Shown piece by piece: positions 9,467 to 20,554 of a stretch of 64,000 bases of DNA. Each line of letters starts with the position of its first letter. The stretch's first letter is position 1. Source of the DNA: Microvirga arvi (GTDB taxonomy: Bacteria > Pseudomonadota > Alphaproteobacteria > Rhizobiales > Beijerinckiaceae); NCBI RefSeq assembly GCF_016892765.1, contig NZ_JAFEMD010000005.1, positions 62,001 to 126,000 of the forward strand, read 5' to 3'. The notes under the pieces were generated by a model. It ran no database searches, was not told the DNA's origin, and worked only from the letters and a program-made list of their open reading frames with translations. The position numbers were made by a program, and so were the translations under genes.

Positions 9467-9766
9467 TCAAATCAGATTCCGCAGCGCCACGACGGCGATC
9501 ACGCCGACGGCGACCGTGCCGAGCAGAGGAAGCCTGAACGCCGCAACGGCCGTAATCGCCGCGGCGATGGCTTCCGCCCATCCGGTGGTGAGCGCGGTCG
9601 GCGCGATCACGGCGACCAGCACGGCAGGCGGAATGGCGTCAAAGGCGGCTTTGGCGCGGCCCGTGAGAACGAGACGGTCGGCCACGAACAGGCCCGCTAT
9701 GCGCGTAAAATAGGTCACGACCGCCATGGTGAGGATGGCGAGCAGCGTTGTCGTATCGAGGCTCAT
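9467..9766 (-). CDS. azlD: AzlD family branched-chain amino acid export subunit
   Basis: Small integral membrane protein of 99 residues with about three to four hydrophobic segments and the AzlD-typical start '...AILTMAVVTYFTRIAGLFVADR' and middle 'AAFDAIPPAVLVAVIAPT'. AzlD works with AzlC as a two-subunit exporter of branched-chain amino acids and analogues. The start at 9766 overlaps the azlC stop by 4 bases (ATGA), and a GGAGGC ribosome binding site precedes it, implying translational coupling. Confidence 0.85.
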   Translation of the reverse strand: MSLDTTTLLAILTMAVVTYFTRIAGLFVADRLVLTGRAKAAFDAIPPAVLVAVIAPTALTTGWAEAIAAAITAVAAFRLPLLGTVAVGVIAVVALRNLI

Positions 9767-10485
9767 GAGCGTGCCTCCTCGGGAGCGGCAATGTAGGCGG
9801 CGGCAATGCCGGCGAGCGCCCCCGAGGCCACATGCCAAGGCGCGCCGATGAAGTAATGAACGAGGGCCGCAACGCCGGCACTGACCGCGACCGTGACGAG
9901 AGTGACACGGCTGCGGCCGAAGCCTGCGACGAGGCCGATGAACAGGGCCGTGAAGGCGAAATCCGCGCCGATGCGTTCGGGATCGCCGAGAAACGAGCCG
10001 AGGATGGCGCCGATGGTCGACGACAGCGTCCAGTTGGACCAGAGCACCACGGCCATCGCAAACCAATAGGCTCCGGTCACGGGCCGCTCCAGCGCGCGGC
10101 GCTCGGATAGGGCCCAGGCCTCGTCGGTGAGAAAGAAATAGGCCAGCAGGGTCTGGACCCGCGACATCCGGACCTTCGGCGTGAGCGACGCTCCCATCAG
10201 CACATGACGTGCATTGATGAGCAGGGTCGCGAAAGCGAGCGTCAGGATAGGCGCTGGTTGGATCCAGGACTCGATGGCGGCAAACTGAGCGCCTCCGGCG
10301 AAGACGAGGGCAGACATCAGGATGACCTCAAGCGGCGACATTCCTTTAGCGGAAGCGACTGCGCCGAACAGGAGGCCGATGGGGAGGGCCGCAACGGCGA
10401 CCGGCGCGATGTCGCGCAAGCCTGCGCGGATTTCGCGGCGGTAGGTGGGGACAAAGGAACTTGCTTGATCCATGGCTCTGCTCAT
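9763..10485 (-). CDS. azlC: AzlC family branched-chain amino acid permease
   Basis: Inner-membrane protein of about 240 residues with the AzlC signature near its start ('GLRDIAPVAVAALPIGLLFGAVA', 'LMSALVFAGGAQFAA') and about six to seven membrane segments. It is the large subunit of the AzlCD exporter. Start choices are TTG 10515, ATG 10485 and ATG 10473; 10485 is preferred for its upstream GGCGGGG. It lies directly downstream of an AraC-type regulator on the same strand, a common arrangement that suggests the regulator controls it. Confidence 0.85.
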   Translation of the reverse strand: MSRAMDQASSFVPTYRREIRAGLRDIAPVAVAALPIGLLFGAVASAKGMSPLEVILMSALVFAGGAQFAAIESWIQPAPILTLAFATLLINARHVLMGASLTPKVRMSRVQTLLAYFFLTDEAWALSERRALERPVTGAYWFAMAVVLWSNWTLSSTIGAILGSFLGDPERIGADFAFTALFIGLVAGFGRSRVTLVTVAVSAGVAALVHYFIGAPWHVASGALAGIAAAYIAAPEEARS

Positions 10486-10539
10486 TGTCCCCGCCTTATG
10501 CAGGACGGGGGACAACCGGTCTTGGATGAAAGTGCTGTT

Positions 10540-11406
10540 TCAGGCAGAGCGGTAGGCCCCCGGCGTCACGCCCATGCGGGCCTTGAAGACGCGGTTGAGG
10601 TGGCTCTGATCGAAGAAGCCGCAGGCGGCGGCCACATCGCCGGGCGCCTCGCCCTGCCCCAGCAACCGGGTCGCGGCGCGGAAGCGCCGGTCGAGAAGAT
10701 AGGCGTGCGGCGTCAGACCGGTTTCCTTGGCGAAGGCGCGGATGAAATGGCTGCGCGACAGACCTGCGAGGTTCGCAAGGTTGGCGAGGTCCGCCTCCTC
10801 CCCGATATGGGCATCGAGATAATCCCGTACCCGCAGGATGCTCGTCGAGCCGTAGCGGACACTCGGCAGGGCATCGAGATCGGCCCAGCGGGCGATCAGA
10901 CGGCTCAGAAAGTCGACAAGCCGGGTGTCCTGCTCCATCTCGGAGGTCCAGCTGTCCTCCTGGCAGAGGCAGGCATGGAGCCTGACCTGAGCCTGGAAAA
11001 GCTCAGGGTCCTCGATGACGGAATGCCGGAACCAGGGCGGACGGGAGAGCGGGCGTCCTGCGATGTCCTCGGCAATCTCCTGCATCAGCTCCGGCGAGGG
11101 ATAGAACGTCCGATATTCGAAGCCGCCGCCATAGGGTTCGCCGTCATGGATCTCGTCGGGACAGACGACAGCCACGGAGCCGGCCGGGACGTAACGCTGC
11201 TCGCCGCGATGGAAGAAGGTCTCGCAGCCGGCCAGCACCGCCGCGATGGCATAGGTGTCGTGGCTGTGGCGGGCGTAGGCGTGACGGCGGAAGGTCGCGC
11301 GCAGGCAGTCGAGGCCGCGATAGCGCGGCACCCGCCAGAAATGCGTCACGTCGCCCGATCCGACCTGATCAGGATCGAGCGAGACCTCAGGAGCGATCAC
11401 CGTCAT
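10540..11406 (-). CDS. AraC family transcriptional regulator, likely of azlCD
   Basis: The protein has 288 residues: an N-terminal cupin-like sensing domain (about 20-165; 'RHAYARHSHDTYAIAAVLAGCETFFHRGE', with metal- or ligand-binding type histidines) and a C-terminal double helix-turn-helix of AraC type (about 185-285; 'NLANLAGLSRSHFIRAFAKETGLTPHAYLLDRR' and 'AAACGFFDQSHLNRVFKARMGVTPGAYR'). It lies 54 bases upstream of azlC, same strand. A GTG at 11457 that overlaps the ligA stop by 2 bases is an alternative start which would couple it to ligA; ATG 11406 fits the usual domain boundary better. The ligand is unknown; a branched-chain amino acid is plausible. Confidence 0.85.
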   Translation of the reverse strand: MTVIAPEVSLDPDQVGSGDVTHFWRVPRYRGLDCLRATFRRHAYARHSHDTYAIAAVLAGCETFFHRGEQRYVPAGSVAVVCPDEIHDGEPYGGGFEYRTFYPSPELMQEIAEDIAGRPLSRPPWFRHSVIEDPELFQAQVRLHACLCQEDSWTSEMEQDTRLVDFLSRLIARWADLDALPSVRYGSTSILRVRDYLDAHIGEEADLANLANLAGLSRSHFIRAFAKETGLTPHAYLLDRRFRAATRLLGQGEAPGDVAAACGFFDQSHLNRVFKARMGVTPGAYRSA

Positions 11407-11453
11407 GGACGCCACCATGCCATATCGAGGCTCGTGTGTCTTGGACAGGAATC

Positions 11454-14221
<2,768 letters not shown>

Positions 14222-14227
14222 GGGAAT

Positions 14228-14256
14228 GATATAGCCGAGCTTAGGACGATTGTCAA
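14228..14256 (-). promoter_or_regulatory. sigma-70-like promoter of candidate RNA copy A
   Basis: On the minus strand, TTGACA (14256-14251) and TATATC (14233-14228) are separated by exactly 17 bases. The same -35, spacing and -10 occur at copy B, and the flanks TTGTTC before the -35 and CTCGGC before the -10 are also similar. The expected start of transcription is near 14221. Confidence 0.7.
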
Positions 14257-14278
14257 GAACAAAATGAGAACACGCCAC

Positions 14279-14490
14279 CTGCCCTCTCCCCTTTAGCGGG
14301 AGAGGGTGGCCCTCGCGTCAGCGAGGGTCGGGAGAGGGGCAGTGCGAGACCGATGATGTCCCCTCTCCCGGCTCACTTTCGTTCGCCACCCTCCCCCGCA
14401 CAGGGGGGAGGGAATGTTCGCGCCTTCTCCTGCTCACGATCCCGGATCCCCTTCCCGGCCTTGCGGCCGTCGGGGATGACACCCAGGGCA
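14279..14490. repeat. long palindromic repeats of the CCCTCTCCC type and REP-like unit
   Basis: The stretch 14281-14340 is a compound palindrome: CCTCTCCC...GGGAGAGG arms with inner CCCTCGC/GCGAGGG. The stretch 14358-14411 repeats the motif (CCCTCTCCC, then CCCTCCCCC/GGGGGGAGGG), and 14440-14485 is a GATCCCGGA...GGGGATGAC unit. No coding frame is supported in 13644-14516; that gap holds only repeats and the candidate RNA. Confidence 0.65.
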
Positions 14491-14516
14491 TCTGTTCCCT
14501 CGGTCGATCATCCCAA

Positions 14517-15977
14517 CTACCGATCCGGCAGAACCGGTCGCGATCCGACCTGCCGCAGCACATGGGTCAGCGCATCGGTCATCTGCCCCAGCACCGCCCT
14601 GTCCACGTTCTCCGCGCCATCGCAGGCCTTGTGATAGCAGGGATCGTAGGGCTGCCCGGCCTGGCCTCCGAACCGGGTGGCGTGCTCGTCGCTCTTGGGG
14701 TTGCCGGCGCCGGTGAACAGGCCGAGGGTCGGGATGGTCTTGGCAGCAAAAGCCGCGTCGTCCGAACCGAAGCCGCGCTGGTTGCGCGCCCGGTCCTCCA
14801 CGGGAATGTTTTGGGACTCGAAGTGGTCGATGAAGGCCTGGATGATGCCGGCCGTCTCGGCGCTCCGTTCGGTTTGCGAGAGCTGGATGAAGCGCCCGAA
14901 ATTCGGGGAGCCGACCATATCGAGATTGATGTAGAAGCGGATCCGGCGGCGCTCCTCGTCCGAGAGCGCATCAAGGTGATGCCGCGAGCCGACGAGGCCC
15001 CGCTCCTCCGCGCCCCAGAAGGCGAAGCGGATCGGCGTGCCGGCCGCAGGCTCCTTTGCGAGGCGCAGGGCCGTTTCCAGGATCGCGGCCGAGCCGCTGG
15101 CATTGTCGTTCATGCCCGGCCCCTCGGTGACGCTGTCGAGATGAGCCCCCACGACGACGAAGGAGCCGCTCGTCTCGCCGCGCTCGGCAAGGACATTCCG
15201 GGTGGAGCGGGTGCCGGTCTGAGCCTCGATCTTCAGGCGTACCCGGCTGCGGGAGAAATCCCGGGCCGCCTCCGCAATCCGGCGCCCGACCTCCGTGGTC
15301 ACGCCCAGAACCGGGATCGACGCCTGCGTCGTCAGGCGCCCGCCGAAGGTCCCGGTCTGGTCTCCGGTGCCCTGGTTCATGATGATGAGGCCGGCCGCCC
15401 CGGCTGCCTGCGCCTGCTCGACCTTGACCTGGAACGGGCAGGTGCCCCGTCTGACCAAGGCGATGCTGCCTCGGGTGAAGGCCGCAAAGTCCTCGCGCTC
15501 GCAACCGCTCGTGGATGCCTGCAGAGGCGCGCTGTCCAGGCCGAGATCCACCGCATGCACGGGTGCCGTCACGTCGCCGGAGCCGGAATTCATGAGGGTG
15601 CGCAGCGCCTCCCGGGGGGACGTGAACGGCTCGGGCTCCCCGCTGCCCGAGACGAGAACCGGCGGAGAGCGCTCGTCGAAAAACGGGAAGGTGAATTCCT
15701 CGAACCGCACCGTGTAGCCGGCCGCGCGGAGCTGATCGGCCACATATTCGGCGGACCGGTCATAGCCCGCCGTGCCGGCCGCCCTGTTGCCCCCGTTCGC
15801 CGCCGCGATGTCCTGCAGCGCCTGGACGTGGCGGAACGGATCGGTCTGACCGGCAGGTGCCGGCTGACCCACATCGGCCTGCGAGGCAGTGGCAAGAACC
15901 GCGATGGCGGCTAGGGCGGCGCAGCCGGCGCCCAGGGGTAAAGGTGACACGCGGCTCTCGCTCCGTCTCCCGCACAA
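14517..15977 (-). CDS. secreted M28 family metallopeptidase with PA domain
   Basis: Predicted exported aminopeptidase of about 486 residues. The N-terminus carries a signal peptide ('GAGCAALAAIAVLATASQA'). A PA (protease-associated) insert domain follows at about 115-235 ('GSIALVRRGTCPFQVKVEQAQAAGAAGLIIMNQ'), then the M28 zinc peptidase domain with 'VVVGAHLDSVTEGPGMNDNASGSAA' (His and bridging Asp), 'FAFWGAEERGLVGSRHH' (catalytic Glu pair), 'YINLDMVGS' and a late 'DEHATR' His region. The family splits off N-terminal residues of peptides outside the cytoplasm. Start candidates are TTG 15977 and GTG 15950 (preceded by GAGAGC). It lies between hemA and ligA. Confidence 0.85.
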   Translation of the reverse strand: MCGRRSESRVSPLPLGAGCAALAAIAVLATASQADVGQPAPAGQTDPFRHVQALQDIAAANGGNRAAGTAGYDRSAEYVADQLRAAGYTVRFEEFTFPFFDERSPPVLVSGSGEPEPFTSPREALRTLMNSGSGDVTAPVHAVDLGLDSAPLQASTSGCEREDFAAFTRGSIALVRRGTCPFQVKVEQAQAAGAAGLIIMNQGTGDQTGTFGGRLTTQASIPVLGVTTEVGRRIAEAARDFSRSRVRLKIEAQTGTRSTRNVLAERGETSGSFVVVGAHLDSVTEGPGMNDNASGSAAILETALRLAKEPAAGTPIRFAFWGAEERGLVGSRHHLDALSDEERRRIRFYINLDMVGSPNFGRFIQLSQTERSAETAGIIQAFIDHFESQNIPVEDRARNQRGFGSDDAAFAAKTIPTLGLFTGAGNPKSDEHATRFGGQAGQPYDPCYHKACDGAENVDRAVLGQMTDALTHVLRQVGSRPVLPDR

Positions 15978-16014
15978 CCCTTTGTGTGCTCAGAGGAGAT
16001 CGGGTTTCACCTCG

Positions 16015-16044
16015 TGAGGGCAAGGGATGCATCCCCTGCCCTCA
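16015..16044. other. inverted repeat, possible hairpin
   Basis: The arms TGAGGGCA and TGCCCTCA flank an inner GGGATGCATCCC palindrome, giving an almost perfect 30-bp hairpin between hemA (stop at 16081) and the M28 gene. There is no U-tract on either side, so a rho-independent terminator is only a possibility. Confidence 0.4.
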
Positions 16045-16080
16045 CACAGACGTGACGCCAGGAAGTGCCGCACGAGTCTC

Positions 16081-17520
16081 TCACGCCTGTAGTCTTCGGT
16101 CAGGCGGCCTCTGGGAGTCGGCATCGAGCACCAATCCGCTGAACGGCAGGTCGAGCGCCTTCCATGTCTCGACCAGAGCCTGCACGAGCGCCTCGATATG
16201 GGCGCCGGTGTGCAGGGGTCCTGGGGTGATGCGCAGGCGCTCGGTGCCGCGGGGCACGGTGGGATAGTTGATCGGCTGGATGTAGATGCCGTGCTTCTCC
16301 AGGAGCCGGTCTGAGGCGGCCTTGCAGGCTTGCGCATCCCCCACCATCACCGGCACGATGTGGGTGGGCGTGGCGAGCAACGGCAGGTCGGCGCGGATCA
16401 GCGCATCCTTAACCTGAGCCACCTGGCATTGCTGCCCCTGGCGCTCGATCCGCGAGGCCTTGAGGTGGCGCACGGAGGCTGTTGCCGCGGCCGCCACGCT
16501 CGGCGGCAGGGCCGTGCTGAAGATGAAGCCCGGCGCATAGCTGCGCACGGCATCGATGACGGACGCGGCACCCGCAATGTATCCGCCCATCACCCCGAAG
16601 GCTTTGCCGAGCGTGCCCTCGATCACGTCGATCCGGTGCATCACGCCGAGACGCTCGGCAAGACCTGCTCCACGCGGCCCGTACATGCCGACCGCATGGA
16701 CCTCGTCGATATAGGTCATGGCGCCGTAGCGCTCGGCGAGGTCGCAGATCTGGCGGATCGGCGCCACGTCGCCATCCATGGAATAGACGCTCTCGAACAC
16801 GATCAGCTTGGGCCTCTCGCCGGCCGCCTGCAACAACTCCTCCAGGTGCTCGAGATCGTTGTGGCGGAAGACCGCCTTGTCGCAGCCGGACTGGCGCACG
16901 CCCTCGATCATCGAATTGTGGTTGAGCGCATCCGACAGGATCAGGCAGTTCGGGATCAGCCGGGCCAGCGTGGCAATGCCGGTCTGGTTCGACACGTAGC
17001 CCGAGGTGAAGACCAGCGCCGCCTCCTTGCCGTGCAAGTCGGCGAGCTCGGCCTCCAGCTCGACGATCGGGTGGCTGTTGCCCGAGATGTTGCGCGTGCC
17101 GCCGGCGCCTGTCCCATGGCGGGCTGCGGCGCTGGTCATCGCCTCGATGACAGCGGGATGCTGGCCCATGCCGAGATAATCGTTGGAACACCAGACGGTC
17201 ACTTCGCGAGGCCCCTGCGGCGCGTGCCAGATGGCCGAAGGGAAGCTCCCGGCGATGCGTTCCAGATCGACGAAGGAGCGATAGCGCCGTTCCGTCTTCA
17301 GCCGTGCAATCGCGGCTTCGAAATAGCCAGTGTAGTTCTTGGTGGCAGCAGCCTTCCAGATCGGTTCAGGCGCTTGCCTGGCGATCCTGAAGGGAGCGGC
17401 CGGGCGGGACAGCAAGGCCGCCGCGGTCTCACATCTGCCGTCCACTCCATAGGTTTCCGTCAGTTTCGCCCAGCATCGCGGAAATTGCGCATCGCTGTGG
17501 CACTGCCTCACCATGACCAT
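16081..17520 (-). CDS. hemA: 5-aminolevulinate synthase
   Basis: This PLP enzyme condenses glycine with succinyl-CoA to 5-aminolevulinate, the first step of haem (and corrin) synthesis by the C4 route typical of Alphaproteobacteria. The catalytic core starts near residue 62 ('[27 protein letters not shown]'). Visible key residues are D272 and H275 in 'YIDEVHAVG' and PLP-lysine K306 in 'EGTLGKAFG'; the early substrate region is '[12 protein letters not shown]'. It has 479 residues, about 70 more than the usual 405-410. The extra 60 residues at the N-terminus are Cys/Arg-containing and resemble nothing known to me; no ATG, GTG or TTG lies at the normal family start. It breaks the usual recN-ligA neighbourhood. 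Confidence 0.9.
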   Translation of the reverse strand: MVMVRQCHSDAQFPRCWAKLTETYGVDGRCETAAALLSRPAAPFRIARQAPEPIWKAAATKNYTGYFEAAIARLKTERRYRSFVDLERIAGSFPSAIWHAPQGPREVTVWCSNDYLGMGQHPAVIEAMTSAAARHGTGAGGTRNISGNSHPIVELEAELADLHGKEAALVFTSGYVSNQTGIATLARLIPNCLILSDALNHNSMIEGVRQSGCDKAVFRHNDLEHLEELLQAAGERPKLIVFESVYSMDGDVAPIRQICDLAERYGAMTYIDEVHAVGMYGPRGAGLAERLGVMHRIDVIEGTLGKAFGVMGGYIAGAASVIDAVRSYAPGFIFSTALPPSVAAAATASVRHLKASRIERQGQQCQVAQVKDALIRADLPLLATPTHIVPVMVGDAQACKAASDRLLEKHGIYIQPINYPTVPRGTERLRITPGPLHTGAHIEALVQALVETWKALDLPFSGLVLDADSQRPPDRRLQA

Positions 17521-17726
17521 TGCAGCCTCCCCCTGTTCGCCGCCGGCTGCAACGCGTCGTCAGCCGGATGCTTGTCCCAAGGTCATTGTGAATGAGACGG
17601 CAAAGCGTTCAATTCGGACTGTGGTCCGAGGTCTCAGCCGACGAAGGTCCGACCTGGGGCATGACGGTAGGGAGTAATGGAGCGACGGGCGGCAGCCCGC
17701 CGGTGTCTTCGCGCTCCTTTTGGAAT

Positions 17727-17778
17727 GAGCATCGGATGAATCCCAAAAGTGCATCCCACCTTTGGGTCCGGTGCGCTA
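17727..17778. repeat. palindromic element (type P), recN 3' end copy
   Basis: The left arm GCATCGGATGAATCCCAAAAG (from 17729) and right arm CTTTGGGTCCGGTGC (from 17760) form an imperfect inverted repeat. On the minus strand the element begins TAGCGCACCGGACCC, and its first three bases are the recN stop codon. The rest of the 17521-17775 gap between hemA and recN holds nothing recognisable. Confidence 0.6.
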
Positions 17779-19452
17779 ATGCGCCGCCGCTTCGAGCAGG
17801 CGCGCGGCGGCCGCGCGGGCTTCTTCGGTGATGGTCGCGCCGGCGAGCATGCGGGCGATCTCCTCGCGGCGCGGCGTGGCTTCGAGCGGGATGACCCGGG
17901 TGGCGACCCGGTCCTCGCCGCCGCGCACGCCTTCCTTGGCGATGAGGAAGTGGCTTCCGGCCTTGGCGGCCACCTGCGGCGCGTGGGTGACGGCCATGAC
18001 CTGCACCTTGCGGGCCAGGCGCGCGAGGCGCTGGCCGATGGCATCCGCCACGGCCCCGCCGACGCCGGTATCGATTTCGTCGAAGACGAGGGTCGGGGCC
18101 GAGCCCTTGTCCGCCAGCACCACCTTCAGGGCCAGCATGAAGCGCGAAAGCTCGCCGCCCGAGGCTACCCTCATGAGAGGCCCGGCGCGGGTGCCGGGAT
18201 TGGTCTGGGCCCAGAACTCGACCCGCTCGAAGCCGCTGGGGTCGCGGCTGTCCTCGTCGGTGGTGATCTCGGTGATGAAGCGGGCACGCTCCAGCTTGAG
18301 CGGCGGCAGCTCGGCCTGGACGGCGGCATCGAGGGCCCGGGCCGCTTTCTTCCGGCCGGCGGAGAGCGTCTTGGCGGCCTTCACGTAAGCTGCGTCGGCC
18401 TCCTTCAGCACAGCCTCGAGGCCGACAAGCTTCTCCTCGCCCGCATCGATGGCGGCCACATCCTCCTCGAAGCGCTGGCGCAGGGCGGCGAGTTCGTCGG
18501 CGGGCACGTTGTATTTCCGGGCGGCGGCACGGAGCGCAAAGAGGCGCTCCTCCGTCTGCTCGAGCTCGCGGGGATCGTATTCGGTGGCGCGGATCGCATC
18601 TTCGAGCGCGGCGCGCGCCTCGTCGATGGCCACGAGCGCCGCATCGAGCGCCTTGACGCTGGGATCGACCAGAGCCGGCGCCTGGGCGCCGCGGCGCTCC
18701 AGCTTGCGCACGGCGGCCGAGAGTTCGGGCACCGGCGAGGCGTTGCCGGCCACGGCCTCGTAGGCCTCGTTGAGGTCCTGGGAGACCTTCTCCGACTGCA
18801 TCATGACCACGCGACGCTCGGCGAGGGTCTCCTCCTCCCCTCCTTGCGGATTGAGCTTGGTCAGCTCCTCGACGGCATGGCGCAGGAAATCGGCCTCCTT
18901 GCGCGCCTTCTGGATGCGGTTGCGGTGATCCTGCAGGGCGGAGCGCGCCTCGCGCACTTTTCGCGCGGCATCAGCGACGGTCTGGACCTCTGACGACAGG
19001 CCCCCGAAGGCGTCGAGGATGGCGCGGTGGGAAACGGGATCGACCAGGGCGCGGTCGTCGTGCTGCCCGTGGATCTCGACCAGGGTCGCGCCGATGGCCT
19101 TGAGCACCTGGACGCTGACCGGCTGGTCGTTGACGAAGGCGCGGGTGCGCCCGTCCGCCACCTGCACCCGGCGCAGGATCAGGTCGCCGTCCACGTCGAT
19201 ATCGGCATCCGACGCGATGCGGCGGGCCGGGTGATCCATGGGGCAGTCGAAGACGGCCGTGACCTGGCCCTGGTTCTCGCCATGGCGCACGAGGCTGCCG
19301 TCGCCTCGGCCGCCGAGGGCCAGGGCGAAGGCATCGAGCAGGATGGACTTGCCAGCGCCGGTCTCACCCGTGAGGACGCTCAGCCCTTCATGGAAGTGAA
19401 GCTCAAGCCTGTCGATGAGGACGATATCGCGAATCGCCAGCTGGATCAGCAT
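17776..19452 (-). CDS. recN: DNA repair protein RecN
   Basis: SMC-like ATPase acting early in double-strand break repair. It has 558 residues: N-terminal Walker A GETGAGKS (30-37) in 'LSVLTGETGAGKSILLDAFALALGGR', the usual 'FVNDQPV' and 'EIHGQHDDRALVD' motifs, a central coiled-coil region (about 160-370), and the C-terminal ABC signature and Walker B ('SGGELSRFMLALKVVL', 'LVFDEIDTGVGG', 'VMAVTHAPQVAA'). It follows bamD by 12 bases on the same strand. Its TAG stop is part of a palindromic repeat. Confidence 0.94.
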   Translation of the reverse strand: MLIQLAIRDIVLIDRLELHFHEGLSVLTGETGAGKSILLDAFALALGGRGDGSLVRHGENQGQVTAVFDCPMDHPARRIASDADIDVDGDLILRRVQVADGRTRAFVNDQPVSVQVLKAIGATLVEIHGQHDDRALVDPVSHRAILDAFGGLSSEVQTVADAARKVREARSALQDHRNRIQKARKEADFLRHAVEELTKLNPQGGEEETLAERRVVMMQSEKVSQDLNEAYEAVAGNASPVPELSAAVRKLERRGAQAPALVDPSVKALDAALVAIDEARAALEDAIRATEYDPRELEQTEERLFALRAAARKYNVPADELAALRQRFEEDVAAIDAGEEKLVGLEAVLKEADAAYVKAAKTLSAGRKKAARALDAAVQAELPPLKLERARFITEITTDEDSRDPSGFERVEFWAQTNPGTRAGPLMRVASGGELSRFMLALKVVLADKGSAPTLVFDEIDTGVGGAVADAIGQRLARLARKVQVMAVTHAPQVAAKAGSHFLIAKEGVRGGEDRVATRVIPLEATPRREEIARMLAGATITEEARAAAARLLEAAAH

Positions 19453-19464
19453 GGATGGTGAGGC

Positions 19465-20361
19465 TTAGCCCGTACGCTGACTGACCTGGGGTACGCCGCG
19501 GAACGCCTTGCTGATCCAGGACTGGGAGTCCTCGCGCGGCTCCACGCCGCCCTTGGTCAGCAGGGCATGGGCGTCCTTGTACCAAGGACTGTCAGGGAAG
19601 TTGTGGCCGAGAACGGCGGCGGCGGTCTGCGCCTCGCCCACGATGCCCATGGCCATGTAGGCCTCGGTGAGGCGCTCGAGCGCCTCTTCCACGTGGCGGG
19701 TCGTCTGATAGCGCGAGACAACCTGGCGGAAGCGGTTGATGGCGCCGGCATAGTTGCGCTTCTGCAGGTAGAAGCGGCCGACCTCCAGCTCCTTGCCGGC
19801 AAGCTGGTCGCTCGCGACCTGGATCTTCTTCTTGGCGTCCGCCACGTATTCGGAGCTCGGATAGCGCTGGACGAGCTCCTGCAGCGCCAGGATGGCGCGC
19901 TCGGACTTCTCCTGGTCGCGGGTGATGTCCGGGATCTGGTCGTAATAGGACGACGCCATCAGATACTGCGCATAGGCCGCGTCAGAGGTGTTGGGATAGC
20001 TCTGGAGGTAGCGCTTGGACGCCGTGATGGATTCCTCATAGAAGCCGCCCTCGTAATTGGCGTAGGCCTCCATGATCAGGCCCTTGCGGGCCCAATCCGT
20101 GTACGGATACTGCTTGTCGAGGCTGCTGAACTTCTTGACCGCCCCGTCGAAGTCGCCCTTCTGCACCCGGGCGAGACCGTCGTTGTAGACCTCCTCGGCG
20201 GGAAGGTTGGCCACGATCTCGGGCTTGTAGGTTTCGCTCTTGTTGAAGGGGTTCAACGTATCGAGAGATTCGCAGCCGGCGAGCCCCAAGCCGCAGACGC
20301 CAAGGATCAGGGCGCGGGCAGCCGCGCCTTTCATACCTGAATAAGCCTTCGCGAATGACAT
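19465..20361 (-). CDS. bamD: outer membrane protein assembly factor BamD
   Basis: Lipoprotein of the BAM complex that inserts beta-barrel proteins into the outer membrane. It has 298 residues: a lipoprotein signal peptide with lipobox LAGC (Cys30), then five TPR-like helical repeats (about 50-260; 'EEVYNDGLARVQKGDFDGAVKKFSSLDKQYPYTDWARKG', 'RYPSSEYVADAKKKI'). The length is slightly above the 240-280 common in the family. It precedes recN, as in many Alphaproteobacteria. Confidence 0.93.
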   Translation of the reverse strand: MSFAKAYSGMKGAAARALILGVCGLGLAGCESLDTLNPFNKSETYKPEIVANLPAEEVYNDGLARVQKGDFDGAVKKFSSLDKQYPYTDWARKGLIMEAYANYEGGFYEESITASKRYLQSYPNTSDAAYAQYLMASSYYDQIPDITRDQEKSERAILALQELVQRYPSSEYVADAKKKIQVASDQLAGKELEVGRFYLQKRNYAGAINRFRQVVSRYQTTRHVEEALERLTEAYMAMGIVGEAQTAAAVLGHNFPDSPWYKDAHALLTKGGVEPREDSQSWISKAFRGVPQVSQRTG

Positions 20362-20487
20362 GCTTCGCGGTCCTCCAAAAACCGTGCCCGACGTTTCAAC
20401 GATGCATCGAGCCTTCTTTAGCCCAAGCAGATGGGAAGAGCCAAGCCCATAGCACAGGGTTTACCCAATAGGAATTAAGAAAGCCTG

Positions 20488-20501
20488 CATGAATTCATGC
20501 G
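20488..20501 (-). terminator. possible lpxC terminator
   Basis: A perfect 14-bp palindrome (GCATGAATTCATGC) lies 54 bases past the lpxC stop and on the minus strand is followed by AGGCTTTCTTAATT. The stem is short and AT-rich in the centre, so termination would be weak. Confidence 0.35.
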
Positions 20502-20554
20502 GCCAATGGGCGCTCGATCCCGCCGGTGCCGATGCGGCGCCTTGAGGGAGGGCT

